NCBI GenBank assembly: GCA_949825065.1
Contig: OX463854.1
Location: 12,251,112-12,315,111, forward strand
Origin: Odontocerum albicorne
Lineage: Eukaryota > Arthropoda > Insecta > Trichoptera > Odontoceridae
DNA length: 64,000 nt
Direction of reading: 5' to 3'
Of this stretch, positions 34,801-45,420 are shown one piece after another. The position numbers were made by a program, and so were the translations under genes. A model generated the notes under the pieces. The model saw only the letters and a program-made list of their open reading frames with translations, did not search any database and was not told the DNA's origin. The stretch's first letter is position 1. Each line of letters starts with the position of its first letter.

Positions 34801-35225
34801 TGCTAAATAAGCATGCGTTGACAAAATGAAAATTGTAATAATTTGTTTTATATATTATACTTTTTTTTACATGATAAGGAAATATATAATAATAAAAACC
34901 AATAGCTTAAAGATATACATTCAATAATCATAAAACAACAATGTATTCCATTCCTCCTTTTATGCTTAATTTCTATGCTTGAATACCGTAGACCTGCTGG
35001 CTGATAAGTTATGAATTATTTTTTTACGTAAACTCGCTTATTAGACGTGTCAATTAAACACTTTCGTTACTGAAAAATATATGATAAAAATAACTTTAGA
35101 AACATAAGACAAGCACATTTTTAATTAAAGAAAGATAAGAGAAAATAAATAAAGGAATAGTAGAAACGTGTCACACCCAAAAAAATTTCACTTAGTACTC
35201 GTATAGGTATACGATATACACTTAA
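34801..35225. other. No gene seen
   Basis: AT-rich. Two TACTCGTA words lie at 35196 and 35226. Confidence 0.5.
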
Positions 35226-35621
35226 TACTCGTACATGTATACGCTCTTAGACTGGATCGAAAGCTTCATTAAAAACCGAATACTTTCTGTCAAAATCGAT
35301 GGTTGTCTTTCATATCCCTTCACAGATACAAGCGGTGTACCCCAAGAGTCGCACCTAGGACCAATATTATTTCTCTTATTCGTTAATGATATAGTTGAAA
35401 CACTTAGTGATGTAGAGATTTAAATTTTTGCTGATGATTTAAAAATGTTCAAAGTCATAAGTAATACTGCTGATTGTCTTAAATTGCAAGAAAATTTAAA
35501 TAAATTACAACAATGGTGTACCACCAATAAACTGCACTTAAACCTGAGTAAATGGGAGTCCATTAGTTTTTATAGAAATAAAAATCGAATTAATCACGAG
35601 TATTCGCTAAATCAATATATA

Positions 35622-36907
35622 TTAGGTCCTTACATATGAAATTGGCGTTTTGTTTGGGAGGAACATAAAGTTGATTTTTTTTTAATATAATATATTTATT
35701 TAATCAAAGTATGTACCATTGCTATCTATGCACTTTTGCCATCTCATAGGTAGTTCATCGATCCCTTTACTAAAAAAACCATTCGGACGGGAATCAATAA
35801 AATCTTTGAAGTCGGTTTGGACTGCCCCATCGGAGTTGAATTTTTTCCCTTGCAAGAAGTTATCCAAATTTCGAAAAAAATAGTAATCTGTTGGGGCAAG
35901 GTCCGGAGAGTACGGTGGATGTCTTAGACATTCCAATTGAAGCTCTTCTAATTTGGTAGCCGTCTGTTGTGCAGTGTGTGGTCTAGCGTTATCATGAAGC
36001 AGCAGTGGCCTAGAGCGATTAACCAGCCTCGGTTGTTTAGCAGTTAGCTTTTCCATCATGGTTTGCAGTTGCTGACAAAAGACATCTGCCGTAATCGTCT
36101 GGCCAGATTTAAGAAAGCTGTAGTGAACGACACCAGCACTAGTCCACCAAACGCTCACAAGTAATTTTTTTGGAGTCAATTTTCGCTTGGGGCATGGTTT
36201 GGCTGGTTCGGCAGGGTTCAGCCATTGCGATGAGCGCTTCCGATTATCATACAGGATCCACTTTTCATCACAGGTAATGATTCGATTCAAAATCCCTTCA
36301 TTATTGTGCCGGTTGAGTAATGCAACGCAGCAGTCAACGCGCGTTTGTTGATTTGCTTCACTCAATTCGTGAGGTACCCACCTTTCAAGCTTTTTCACCT
36401 TCCCAATTTGCTTCAAGTGGATTAAAACAGTTTTATCACTAACACCGCAGCCTGCAGCTAACTCGGACGTGGTTTGTGATGGATCCGCTTCCACAATAGT
36501 CTTCAATTCTTCATTATCAACTTTGGTCTCCGGCCGTCCACCGGGCTTGTTCTGCAGGTCGAAATTTCCAGAACGAAAACGTTGGAACCAAAAACGCACT
36601 GTGTTTTCTTTTGCGGCACCGTCGCCATACACATCATTAATCCTTCGAGCCGTTTCTGCAGCACTGGTGCCACGGTGGAACTCGTACTCGTAAATAACGC
36701 GATATTTCAAGTTTTCCATTTTGTAAACTAGTGACGCAAAGAAAAAAAACAATTGAGGAAAAAACAAATGAATTATAATTTTCGAAACACAAATACTTGA
36801 GTAAATAGCTGTATAAATTTGAATTTGAAATTCCTAACCAAAGAGAAGATATTTGAGATCAAAGTTTCCAGTACGGCAAAACGCCAATTTCATATGTAAG
36901 GACCTAA
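35622..36907 (-). mobile_element. Intact-looking mariner, 1286 bp
   Basis: Perfect 31-bp terminal inverted repeats start TTAGGTCCTTACATATGAAA at 35622 and, inverted, at 36907. They are flanked by TA (35620-35621 and 36908-36909). It contains one uninterrupted transposase gene. Size, TA duplication and ends are all typical of the mariner family. It lies within LINE coding sequence. The absence of TIR mismatches suggests recent arrival. Confidence 0.97.
35700..36719 (-). CDS. Mariner transposase, 339 aa, DD34D
   Basis: The cut-and-paste transposase of the surrounding mariner. It binds the element's ends and inserts at TA in the nucleus. The ATG at 36719 was chosen because mariner proteins begin there (MENLKYRVIY); a frame 16 codons longer starts in the 5'UTR. 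Two helix-turn-helix domains lie at ~residues 1-50 and ~70-110, then the linker WVPHEL (114-119). Catalytic acids are D151 (ITCDEKW), D243 (LLHDNARPH) and D278 (YSPDLAPTDYY), with exactly 34 residues between the last two, the DD34D triad. Length matches the family. No stop or frameshift is visible, so activity is plausible but untested. Subfamily not assigned with confidence. Confidence 0.95.
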   Translation of the reverse strand: MENLKYRVIYEYEFHRGTSAAETARRINDVYGDGAAKENTVRFWFQRFRSGNFDLQNKPGGRPETKVDNEELKTIVEADPSQTTSELAAGCGVSDKTVLIHLKQIGKVKKLERWVPHELSEANQQTRVDCCVALLNRHNNEGILNRIITCDEKWILYDNRKRSSQWLNPAEPAKPCPKRKLTPKKLLVSVWWTSAGVVHYSFLKSGQTITADVFCQQLQTMMEKLTAKQPRLVNRSRPLLLHDNARPHTAQQTATKLEELQLECLRHPPYSPDLAPTDYYFFRNLDNFLQGKKFNSDGAVQTDFKDFIDSRPNGFFSKGIDELPMRWQKCIDSNGTYFD

Positions 36908-37475
36908 TATTAAAACGAGTAGCTTTTACAAGAGACTTAGGAATTATATTTGATGAAGCATTTATAGAACATGTGAACAAAACACTCGGGAGAGTTAAAA
37001 AATCTTGGGATTTGTACTAAGAACTGCCCCACATTTCTCGGATTTTCGAACATTAAAACTGCTGTACTGCTCTTTGGTACGTAGCCGCCTTGACTACAAC
37101 TCATCAATATGGTCTCCTCATTACGCCGCCCATGCACAAACTTTAAAACGTGTACAAAACAAATTTCTAAGATTCATAAATTTTAAACTTAAAATTATCC
37201 CAACTTATCAAATGCAATGAAACTCTTGAGGCTGTGTGACAGAAGAAAAACAGCCGATATAGTACTGCTATACAAAATCATTCACTCAGTGATTGATGCA
37301 CCTCACTTACTCGCAAGCATTTCATTTCGTATTCTCACTAGATCCACAAGAGAGCTCAATCCCTTTTATACCGAAAATTGCTATACTAATTATAAAATCA
37401 ACTTCTCTATAATTCGTATGCAAAGACTTGGCAACGAGTTTTGCAACAATTTAGATATTTTGAATATATTGTAAG

Positions 37476-38285
37476 TGTATATAGTATTCGCCAGAATATC
37501 ACAACAATATTTAGAAATAGCTACTAACTTTGTGCTCTCCTTTATTAATATTAATAACGTAATACTCGTATAAACAAAACATTAAGGAAAATACTTTGCC
37601 TCTGGAGTTGAGTAACCCTGCATCAACATGTATGAAGTTTTTAATTTTTCACATCAACTTGCATCTCGTTCTACTAATAAGGCCATGTGTTTTCTATATC
37701 TCAATATCTATCTATCCATAAAATTCCCACAAAATTCTCAAAAAACCCAATATTTGTTCTATGTATGCGTTATTCCACTTAAAACAAATCTGAGTTCTTT
37801 ACCTTTATAAAATAAGTCTTCAACAATTACGTAAGTCTGCTTGGTGAAGTTTGGTAATATTTTGTGGTATACATACATAACATATATTGCACTTAAATAT
37901 ACATATAATTATTAAATAATTTTAAAACAGTGATTGTAATTTATTATTACAACTGCTTTTTGCAACTTCATGTTAGTTTAAGATAAAGTTTTGTATTATT
38001 TGTCAATAATTTTAAGTACTTTATAACCTGTCACATGTTCATTTGTATATAAAAACACTGTTGTGTCGTTAATTGAATAAATAAATATATAAATAAAATC
38101 CTCAACGAGACCTAAACATGAATGTTGCCAAAATCGTGGAAGTCATCAAATACGTGTACTATACGAGTATATCTATATACACGTAATATGTGTACGTGTA
38201 TATTCCTTCGAATTTATATAATTTATGCATTAAATTTTGATCATCAATATTTAAACAATCTGAAGTACTAATATAGTTATTGAAT
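37476..38285. other. Probable LINE 3'UTR, then unassigned DNA
   Basis: AT-rich sequence following the LINE coding end. The TAAATAAA-type run at ~38075-38098 could be its 3' terminus. The TACGAGTA word is at 38162. Confidence 0.4.
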
Positions 38286-38289
38286 ACTT

Positions 38290-38352
38290 CATGGCTAAAA
38301 CAATCTGGTGGCATATTGGCAGGTGGCAATTTCTTCCAATCAACCAGACAAA
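38290..38352 (-). mobile_element. SINE-A 3' fragment
   Basis: GGCATATTGGCAGGTGGCAA then TTTCTTCCAATCAACCAGAC matches the inverted body end at 19510-19560. Confidence 0.5.
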
Positions 38353-38529
38353 AAAAGGAAAAGGTCACAAAAAAAAATCAAATGAACATAAAATTTATAA
38401 CCAATATACAAAGTTAAGTTGAGACATAATTAATCAAAGAAAAACGAAGGGGTGGTGGATAGGAAAGAAAAATCAGGAATGAAACACGTTATATTACTGA
38501 CTTAAAATTAGGAGTTTCGTCAGTCACTT

Positions 38530-39250
38530 CTTTTAAGCATGCCAAAGACTGAGCTTATTTAAAATTGGTTTATAACTGGTTTCAGAGTCTCTCTGCATGG
38601 ACAGTAAAGGACAACGTAAAAAATAAGAGTGGTGAACTGCGAAGGCCAATAAACAATCTCTGTTAGAACGTAGCGCAAGTCTATGATCGGAAAGACGCTG
38701 AAAATTTTCGGCGAGATAAAAGGGGGCGGCGTCCTTATTAAGGATATCGTACAATAGAGACAGTACGCAAATTTTGCGTCTATTTCTCACGTTCTATCAG
38801 TTTATGTAATTTCCTCTGGTATGAAGTGATATGATCGTACGTTCTCAGATTTAAAATAAATCTTAAACAAACATTTAGAATATGCTGTGATTTGTTCTGC
38901 GGTTCCTCCGTAATATCTAAATAACATACGTATGTATAGCCCGAAATTGGAAAGAGCTGAGATTGCATTGATTTTAGTAGGCACGAATCTTTGCATCACT
39001 TAAAGGGAACGAAGGCTGAGGAAGATCCTTAAGTTTACCTAATTTATTTGATCTCGTCATGAGAGACTTATGTATTTTAATGTTCAATTTAATGGTACGA
39101 GAGATACTCGTATGATAGATACATCGAGTAATATTAGAGGAAGAAAGTCAGGATTGAATATACTGAGAAGCTGAGGATTCTCAATGAGAATCACTTGAGA
39201 CTTCGTAGGATTAATGGGTAAGCCATACATGCTCCTTAATCCGCTTAGTA
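38530..39250 (-). pseudogene. Jockey/CR1-type LINE RT C-terminal half
   Basis: Minus-strand blocks in order: SMYGLPINPTKSQVILI (RT thumb-entry N..K....), ENPQLLS, then AKIRA, KINAISALSNFGLYI, FRYYG...LDITEE, CLRFILNLRTYDHI, then RRKICVLSLLYDILNKDAAP and HRLALRSNRDCLLAFAVHHS. This is the C-terminal region of a non-LTR reverse transcriptase in at least three frames. The FADD active site is not seen, and the 5' end is lost near 39250. It differs from the 35.2-37.5 kb LINE. Confidence 0.75.
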
Positions 39251-40179
39251 AATTGTAAACAATTAATATAAATTATGACTTAAGATAACAACTTTTATCT
39301 ATTTTTTAAGTTGGATACCAACTAAATTAGTTACGAAATTGTACAGAAATAATTAAAATTTATTTATCGAGGGAATAAGAAAATTAGATTGAATTGTGAA
39401 CATTTCTTGTTTCTCGAGTTAACACAAGACTTTATTGTTAAGCGTTTAATTTGAGAATCTATAGCAGGATTATTTAATATTTTACACTTATACGAGTATA
39501 CAGCGTGACCCAATCACACATATCATGAATTTTATAACGGGAGGTAATATAAAATAACATAATGTTAACTTTTTCAATAAATTGTCGATGTTTAGATCGA
39601 GAGAGTATTTTTGAGCGTGTTTTCTTAGAAATCTAACATTTGGGTCCATTTTTGCTTCCTGGTTGGTTATACGATGTTACTCGTATTTTAAGATTTTATT
39701 TTATCTCAACACATTTTATTTACAAGTTATAAGGTACACGATATAAAACGAAAAACCCCTTAAAACTATAACCCACGAATGGCGGTAGAATATCAGATAT
39801 GACTTTTCTCTGGTTGTCTAGACCTTGTCGTCAACGGAACAAGTTTGAGTTTGCACACAATCAACAAATACTAAACATGCAATGGCGTCATTTTTCCATT
39901 GGAAAAACTGATTATCTTGGAAAAACTGATCTTCACGCAAGAGAAAAACTGATTTTCATGGTTGGCTTGCCTGAATGAGAGAGGTAGGCCTTAGTCTCCT
40001 CAAAGAATTTCATTTTTCGAAGAATTCTATTGTCTCCTTTCAGTCATGCACTCTCAGCCCTCTGAAGTGTTCGTCTTTTTTATCCTTGATGATGATGAAT
40101 ATTACATAGTTTTAATATTTTTTGTCTTAAAGGTGACTACAGTTATAACGCAGATCATACAATTAAAGTTAATATAAAA
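39251..40179. other. No gene seen
   Basis: AT-rich. Three TACTCGTA/TACGAGTA words lie at 39105-39685 across this region and the neighbouring LINE. Confidence 0.5.
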
Positions 40180-40214
40180 AATTTATCCCGCAGACCGTAG
40201 TTTGCCTAGCTCTG
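40180..40214 (-). mobile_element. hAT element terminus
   Basis: The minus strand starts CAGAGCTAGGCAAACTACGG then TCTGCGGGATAAA, a classic hAT end. The adjoining octamer is GTCTTAAT. No partner end was identified. Confidence 0.55.
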
Positions 40215-40826
40215 GTCTTAATCATGCAAAAAGTGGAGATTGTTAATATGCGAACCGGGGGGGAAAAGAGATTCTTTGTAAAGCTTTTAAAGGTGGAAAA
40301 TGTTGTTCGTGTTTTGTTATTGAGTTTGTTTAATGACTTCAGGTGAGATGCCAGTGCCTGTCTAAAAGACTTGTGAAGTTCTTAATTGAATATTTTATTA
40401 CGTCTCTTGAAATTTACTGAAAAATACGACAAGCAAAGAAAATTGTTTGTTACTCTTGTTGATATTAATGAATCAAAGGATTTTAAAAAAATATGTACCA
40501 CCATAAATGCCTCGTCAATATATTTTCAGGAGTGACTTATTATTTTAAAAAGAAAATTTAAAGAGATTTGCAACCATCTGTTGGACGGTGGTTGAAGTTT
40601 TTTTTTGTATATCAATGAATAAATAACATTGTACAAGACGGAAAGATTTTTTTTAATATTCTTCTCAATAATAATAGCAATAAAAAATACGATTTTCACA
40701 GTGCCATTCAAGAGTAGAATCTCCTTAGAAATACTTTGACTCGAGATTTCCACCCACTAATATTGACAAATTAAAAATATTCCAAAATATATTTCATATT
40801 TATTTATAACTTAAGAATAAGGGTAT
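40215..40826. other. No gene seen
   Basis: AT-rich, no recognised element. Confidence 0.5.
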
Positions 40827-40827
40827 A

Positions 40828-40890
40828 AAAATGGTAGTTGCGGCCATTAGAAAGGGAACTTCTCCGCACTAAGAGATGAACGATAAAGAA
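40828..40890 (-). mobile_element. SINE-B fragment
   Basis: GGTAGTTGCGGCCATTAGAA, GGGAACTTCTCCGCA is the inverted SINE-B middle, directly abutting SINE-C. Confidence 0.5.
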
Positions 40891-40904
40891 ACGTTTGTAG
40901 AAAA

Positions 40905-41015
40905 AAATCCAGTGTCATTCAAGGGTAATAGCACAGCACGGGGTTCAAATCGGCGACCTACCGCACAGAAGTCTAGTGCATTACCGCGCGGGCATGCACT
41001 ACATAGCCCTTCTAG
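40905..41015 (-). mobile_element. SINE-C head
   Basis: On the minus strand: GTGCATGCCCGCGCGGTAAT, GCACTAGACTTCTGTGCGGT, then GGTCGCCGATTTGAACCCCG and CTGTGCTATTACCC. The tRNA-like head of the family. Confidence 0.7.
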
Positions 41016-41044
41016 AGCGCTTTTTTAATCGAATTAATAAACTG

Positions 41045-41535
41045 TAAACTCCAAATGTAAACCTATAGAATATATGGTTGTAAAGGCAAATTGACCGGGC
41101 ATGTGATACGCATGGGCGATCATAAACTCCCAAAACGCGTCTTGTACGGGAAGTGGTGGGCAAGCGAAGAGTTGGTGGGCAGACGAAGCGCTATAAGGGC
41201 AGTTTGCGAGAGTGACTGACTTTGTGCGGGGTGCCTGAGGATTGGGAGCAGGTGGCTCGGGACCGTGAGAGATGGAGAGCTATTTGTTCTCGGACTGATG
41301 GCGTCTCAGCGGCCAAACGCGTGAGAAACAGTCAGCGCGCTGCGAATATGCGTCAGCATTGCCAGTCGGCTCAGCAGGGTCCACTTGTCTGTGGCGTCTT
41401 CGGAAGGGAGTGCGCATCTAGGATCGGGCTGTTTTCTCACAGAATATCACATGATTGACGTAGAAGAACGGTTCAAGAGTGACGTTGGAGTGGCGAGGGG
41501 ATCCTCGACTTCTTGGTCCGGCAATTACGACGACA
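41045..41535 (+). pseudogene. LINE ORF2 C-terminus with zinc finger, second copy
   Basis: The plus-strand counterpart of 6626-7118. It has ACCGGGCATGTGATACGCAT (TGHVIRMGDH), RVGGQTKRYK-type coding, then the frame from 41222 with CGVPEDWEQVARDRERWRAI and the finger CGVFGRECASRIGLFSHR. Here the first finger Cys pair is altered (CGVF instead of CGIC), so zinc binding is doubtful. Frameshifts lie near 41150-41220. The tail at 41481-41532 (TTGGAGTGGCGAGGGGATCC, then TCGACTTC and GTCCGGCAATTACGACGA) is the part shared with SINE-C. Confidence 0.8.
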
Positions 41536-41559
41536 AAGTTTAGTATCCACCTAGACCAT

Positions 41560-41800
41560 TTGCATTGGCAATACTTTATTTGATCTTAAAAGAGATGGCA
41601 TCATCGTTATCACCTTCAAGTCATCTCTCCGTTGGAGTAGGCAGTGAGTACAGATCTTAACTTATTTCTATCCTGTTATATAACTTTTGCTTCTGCTACG
41701 TCCATATATAATAATATTATTCTGTTATAAAGATTTGTAATTTTTCAAATTGTTACAAAATTTTGCAAATATTATCGTGCCTTCTATAATACTCGTACAG
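41560..41800 (+). repeat. Dispersed repeat D copy
   Basis: CATCATCGTTATCACCTTCA, TCCGTTGGAGTAGGCAGTGA, then TTTTGCTTCTGCTACGTCCA and TCTGTTATAAAGATTTGTAA follow the family order. Confidence 0.55.
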
Positions 41801-42632
41801 ATTTTTTTGTCATCAGACATATGCTAAGTAAAAATATAACAATTACACACTGATGTTGAACGTTATGCGGTTTTGGTAAAACCCTATTTTTTTGAATATT
41901 TTTTGTTCTTTTTTATTAAGATCTTTAATTTGGTGTTTTAATAAGACATTCCTGGGTGGAAGACCACTAGCTGTATCTTTACCTTTTAGCTTAGTAAGTA
42001 ATTAAAACTTTTACGTTTAAACAAATAAACGTAACACATTAACTAAGAATAAACCATCCGTGTAAAATATGTACCGAGAAATAATTTATCAGTGTCTCTA
42101 AGAGCATGGTGCAGTTTTGAAACGTAAACTGTAGTTAGTCTGTTTCCAAAATAGCACATCGTATACATTGTGACCACAGAAACTCACCTCTCGTAATATA
42201 ACCAATGTTGTTTCAGGGAACTTATTCATGAACTTGTCTAAAAGAAAATAAGGTTCTATATAAACCTACATACCTGGAGAAAAATATGCTCTTGAATATT
42301 TACCTCAGTCATTGCATTTATCATCTGCGCTTTTACCCAGTGGTTATCATTGTTTGGGGGGTTAATTGGAGGTACAAATTTTAATTGGAGGTTCTTTTTC
42401 TTGAATATTTACTGACGCTTAGTAGCTGTTTAATAGCAATCGATGTAACAAAATATGTGTTATATTTTCCTTCTTTATTTTATTTCATTAATTTGCCATT
42501 TGATTTAAAAACAAATTGGGCGTTTAGGACACTTACTGCCTTCTGACCTATTCAATGAATCGATATCTCGATGTAACTGTACTTAGTGGAGAACTTAAAA
42601 TCTTTCATACATAATAGTTTTTAAAGTAACCT
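41801..42632. other. No gene seen
   Basis: AT-rich, no recognised element. Confidence 0.5.
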
Positions 42633-42633
42633 A

Positions 42634-42762
42634 GATGACATCCTCCTTTGTCTAGTTGGTATGACACCAGTTTTTCAACCCGTGGGTTTCGCGTTCTTTT
42701 TCCGTTGGAACCCAGAGTTTATAAAAAGGTCTACAGTCTAATTTTTCCTTTCAATTCACGTT
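42634..42762 (+). mobile_element. SINE-A copy, plus half of an inverted pair
   Basis: GATGACATCCTCCTTTGTCT, AGTTGGTATGACACC, then CCGTTGGAACCCAGAGTTTA. The B box is damaged (GGGTTTCGCGTTC). Confidence 0.6.
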
Positions 42763-42767
42763 ACATC

Positions 42768-42835
42768 TGGGATGTAACGTGAATTGAACCCGTAACCTCC
42801 GAGCTGGGAGAAAAATGTTTTATGAATAATTATCT
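42768..42835 (-). mobile_element. SINE-A head, minus half of an inverted pair
   Basis: On the minus strand CTCCCAGCTCGGAGGTTACG precedes GGTTCAATTCACGTTACATC (B-box-like). A short palindrome (CACGTTACATC/GATGTAACGTG) at 42759-42782 lies at the junction with the preceding copy. Confidence 0.6.
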
Positions 42836-43070
42836 ACTATGCTACGAGTATGGTGCAATATTTATTTTTCATTTGTAAATTTAAAGAGGCGCAGGCTGTT
42901 GTAATAAAATTATAAAATGAAATTATTTTTATTTATTTACGTCCCGGTGTATTGTTGAATAAATAATTACCGCGTAAAACATTTTACAGTTTTGAAAATA
43001 GAAAAGTATTCAATATTTTTTTTAAGAGTAGCAATTAGTTAACCTAGTTAATATTGTATACACAAACCTT
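42836..43070. other. No gene seen
   Basis: AT-rich. On the minus strand several AATAAA-like words at ~42920-42945 could serve as poly(A) signals for the possible exon at 43071-43271. Confidence 0.35.
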
Positions 43071-43271
43071 TTATAACAGTTCAGAAATATTATAATAAAA
43101 CCCCTCGGGCTGGGCATGGCACAAGTTGATATTATCCATTATAGTTTTTTGTAGCATATTCAAGGTTTCATTAAAAGGATTCAGTGGAGTATTTATATGA
43201 AGAGAGGCTGGTAATGAATTTGGAGGTGGCTGATAATATGGAAAGAAATCAATAGAAGTGGTCTGACAAAT
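43071..43271 (-). other. Possible terminal host exon, 67 codons
   Basis: On the minus strand TTGACTTTCCTTTCCCATTT then GGGGTTGGGGTTGCAG looks like a 3' splice site. The exon then begins ICQTTSIDFFPYYQPPPNSL and runs on in phase 0 through HINTPLNPFNETLNMLQ to a TAA at 43071-43073, with AATAAA-like words ~130-150 bp further on. Codon use is varied and less A/T-driven than chance frames nearby. The protein is unrecognised. No upstream exon is identified, and a frame open from an ATG at 43331 could alternatively be a chance frame. Confidence 0.3.
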
Positions 43272-43474
43272 CTGCAACCCCAACCCCAAATGGGAAAGGA
43301 AAGTCAATGGAGCTAATGGTGAGTATAACAAATATGGTTAAAAATATTTTAATACTAACGAAATTGTTGGTTAGGTGATTGAAAGTCTATTAAATGTCAT
43401 ATGAAGTGTGAAGCCACAATTTTAGACTTCGAATGTTTTTGTTGATAAAAATATGAATTAGCAGGAAAATATTT

Positions 43475-43615
43475 AAAAAAGGAAGGGGGTGTAAAGATAG
43501 GAAGGTAGTTGCTGTAGTCAGTGGGTAAGGAACTTTTCTGCATCTACATATATTAAGAAAAACGTATTTAGAAACAAAATTTATTAAGAAAATACGAACT
43601 ACAAAGTAATCTTTA
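43475..43615 (-). mobile_element. SINE-B copy, partial
   Basis: On the minus strand: TACGTTTTTCTTAATATATG, TAGATGCAGAAAAGTTCC, TTACCCACTGACTACAGCAA. The order follows SINE-B, with many changes. Confidence 0.5.
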
Positions 43616-43689
43616 TAGATCTTTCGAAATGTTAGTAACATGTTCGGATTTAGTAAGAGTGGAGTGTAAAGTATGGTATATATGTAGTA

Positions 43690-43870
43690 TATTATTTATA
43701 GTTAAGGCATTAACATTGTGGAAGTTTAAAAACATTGTTATTTGTTTTATCAAACACTATTTATTCCACTTTTTGTAATGTAGTGTTCATATACGAGTAT
43801 AATCATGTAATGTAGTGCACTACATTTTGTAATGTAGTGTTCATGTACATACGTAGTGTTCATATATAAT
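43690..43870. repeat. Small dispersed repeat plus short tandem
   Basis: 43690-43765 matches 22165-22250 (TTATTTATAGTTAAGGCATT, AACATTGTGGAAGTTT). It is followed by TAATGTAGTGTTCAT repeated three to four times with variants to 43870. Confidence 0.6.
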
Positions 43871-44515
43871 TATACACTTTGAAAAAACCTCTCAAAAATG
43901 GTTAACTTTAAAATTTTCTATATCTCTGACACTTTGAGGCGAAATATATCGATTTAATTGAAATATTACTCGAGAAAGTGACGTTTACCAAAAAAAAAAC
44001 TATTGATTCGTCAAAATATAAGACTGTTGCAATGACAAAACAAACACCGTAATATGTTGAAAAATATACTGCTAATGACTTAAACAAACCATGAAATAGA
44101 CATCAAATATAATGGAATAAACTGCCCAGTTTTAAGAATACCAAAGTACCATGAATTTCCAAAGTACCAAGTACAAAAAATATCCAAAATCTAACAAATC
44201 TGTATCTGAGAGATGTTGCTTCAGAGCGAAGTAGAGTTTAGATGTCGATCTCATCTTCATTCAGTTAACTGAATCGATCCAACAGTTTGGGGTATTATGA
44301 CTAGATTTTTGCCGATCCTAGTCACATGGTGTGGATGGTCTGCCTTTCAGTGTAAATAAAATATATATGTGTAGCGTATGCAGCGTCAGAAAGAATTAAG
44401 TGCACTTTTTGGGAGCTCTTATTAAAATTTATGAATATATTTGGACACTTAATACATTATTACTCTCTACATAAAGCCGAAAAGGTTAATATCACATATC
44501 AAAAGTAAAAAAAAA
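43871..44515. other. No gene seen
   Basis: AT-rich, no recognised element. Confidence 0.5.
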
Positions 44516-44518
44516 TGT

Positions 44519-45420
44519 ATGTTGTTCGTCATCCCTTGCGTAAGTCTTCTATTGTTTGCTTATCAAAAAAGCTATGTAGTTCGTCTTCCCGTGGGTGTAT
44601 TCTATTGTTTTCTTATCAAAAAAGCTATGTATACTTGAGAAAATGTAGCATGGTCCCTGTGACAGTTCACAAATTTGCCCCAATACAACCTTGTAACGAC
44701 GTTCAGTAATTTTAATTATTTTATCAACTTTAATATAAGCCTGGATTCTAATAAATAGCAAGTTATTTAGGTAAATATTAATACATTACATAAAACTAAC
44801 AATAATGACAAATTAGCAAAAATGTGGCAGTTCGTTAAAATACAATAAAATTTGGTGACGTTTGTCAAAAGTCACTACGTTAGTCTGCATTGGCTAGGGA
44901 TGGGTATACAATAATTGGATTTTCGATTTTTTTCTACATAAAATTAAATGTTCGTAATTAGTACTGATTCATAGTGGATCTTGGCTTATTTAAAGATAGA
45001 TACAAATCATACAATACATTAGAAAGTCAGTATAATGAAAATTAGGAATTAAAACGTCAGTTTGGTTAAAAAAAATCGATTTATAAAAAAACGATTCAAT
45101 TTGTAAAAAAAAAACGATTTTACCCCATCCCTTTGAGACATGACATTTCAAATGTCACAGGGACCATCCTACATTTTCTCAAGTATAGTTCGTCTTCCCT
45201 TGGGTTATTCTTCTGTTGTTTTCTTACCAAATATGTTTTTCTAAACATGTGCAGATGCGGGATGCTAACCAATCTTATGGCCGCAACCACTTACTATCTT
45301 GACATTCAACTAGTCATATTTTTAATCTTCCAACAATAGTGGTTTAGATTCCCGAATAAAAGGACATTTATGAATAGTACGCTTCCTAAATGATGGTATA
45401 TATAATAATTGTCGTTTTAT
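44519..45420 (+). mobile_element. SINE-B with repeated head, interrupted by a MITE
   Basis: The SINE-B head (GTTCGTCTTCCC..., TTTTCTTATCAAAAAAGCTA) occurs twice in tandem (44521-44578 and 44579-44631). A MITE follows (44632-45185). Then comes a third head and the body (45188-45420: TTTTCTTACCAAATATGTTT, GTGCAGATGCGGGATGC, CTTATGGCCGCAACCAC). Confidence 0.7.
44632..45185. mobile_element. 554-bp MITE with ~31-bp inverted ends
   Basis: The left end TACTTGAGAAAATGTAGCAT, GGTCCCTGTGACA is inverted at the right (TGTCACAGGGACCATCCTAC, ATTTTCTCAAGTA), with a single difference. It is flanked by TA (44630-44631 and 45186-45187), and the interrupted SINE-B reads through if it is removed. No transposase is present. 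The TA duplication indicates Tc1/mariner-type mobilisation. Confidence 0.85.

Larger units (their letters stand above)
35235..37475 (+). pseudogene. Jockey/CR1-type LINE RT, split by a mariner
   Basis: The 3' part of a non-LTR reverse transcriptase that would copy its own RNA at the target site. Before the mariner: WIESFIKNR, SGVPQESHLGPILFLLFVND (RT motif 4), an in-frame TAA, then FADDLKMFK (catalytic FADD). After the mariner (36910 on): TRDLGIIFDEAF, a frameshift near 37003, LLYCSLVRSRLDYNSSIWSP (the C-terminal block of this group), KRVQNKFLRFINFKL, and another frameshift near 37217. Taking out the mariner and one TA leaves the frame continuous at the junction. It is 5' truncated near 35225. 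The ORF ends near 37474, with a possible 3' end at the AATAAATAAATATATAAATAAA run (~38075-38098). Confidence 0.85.
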
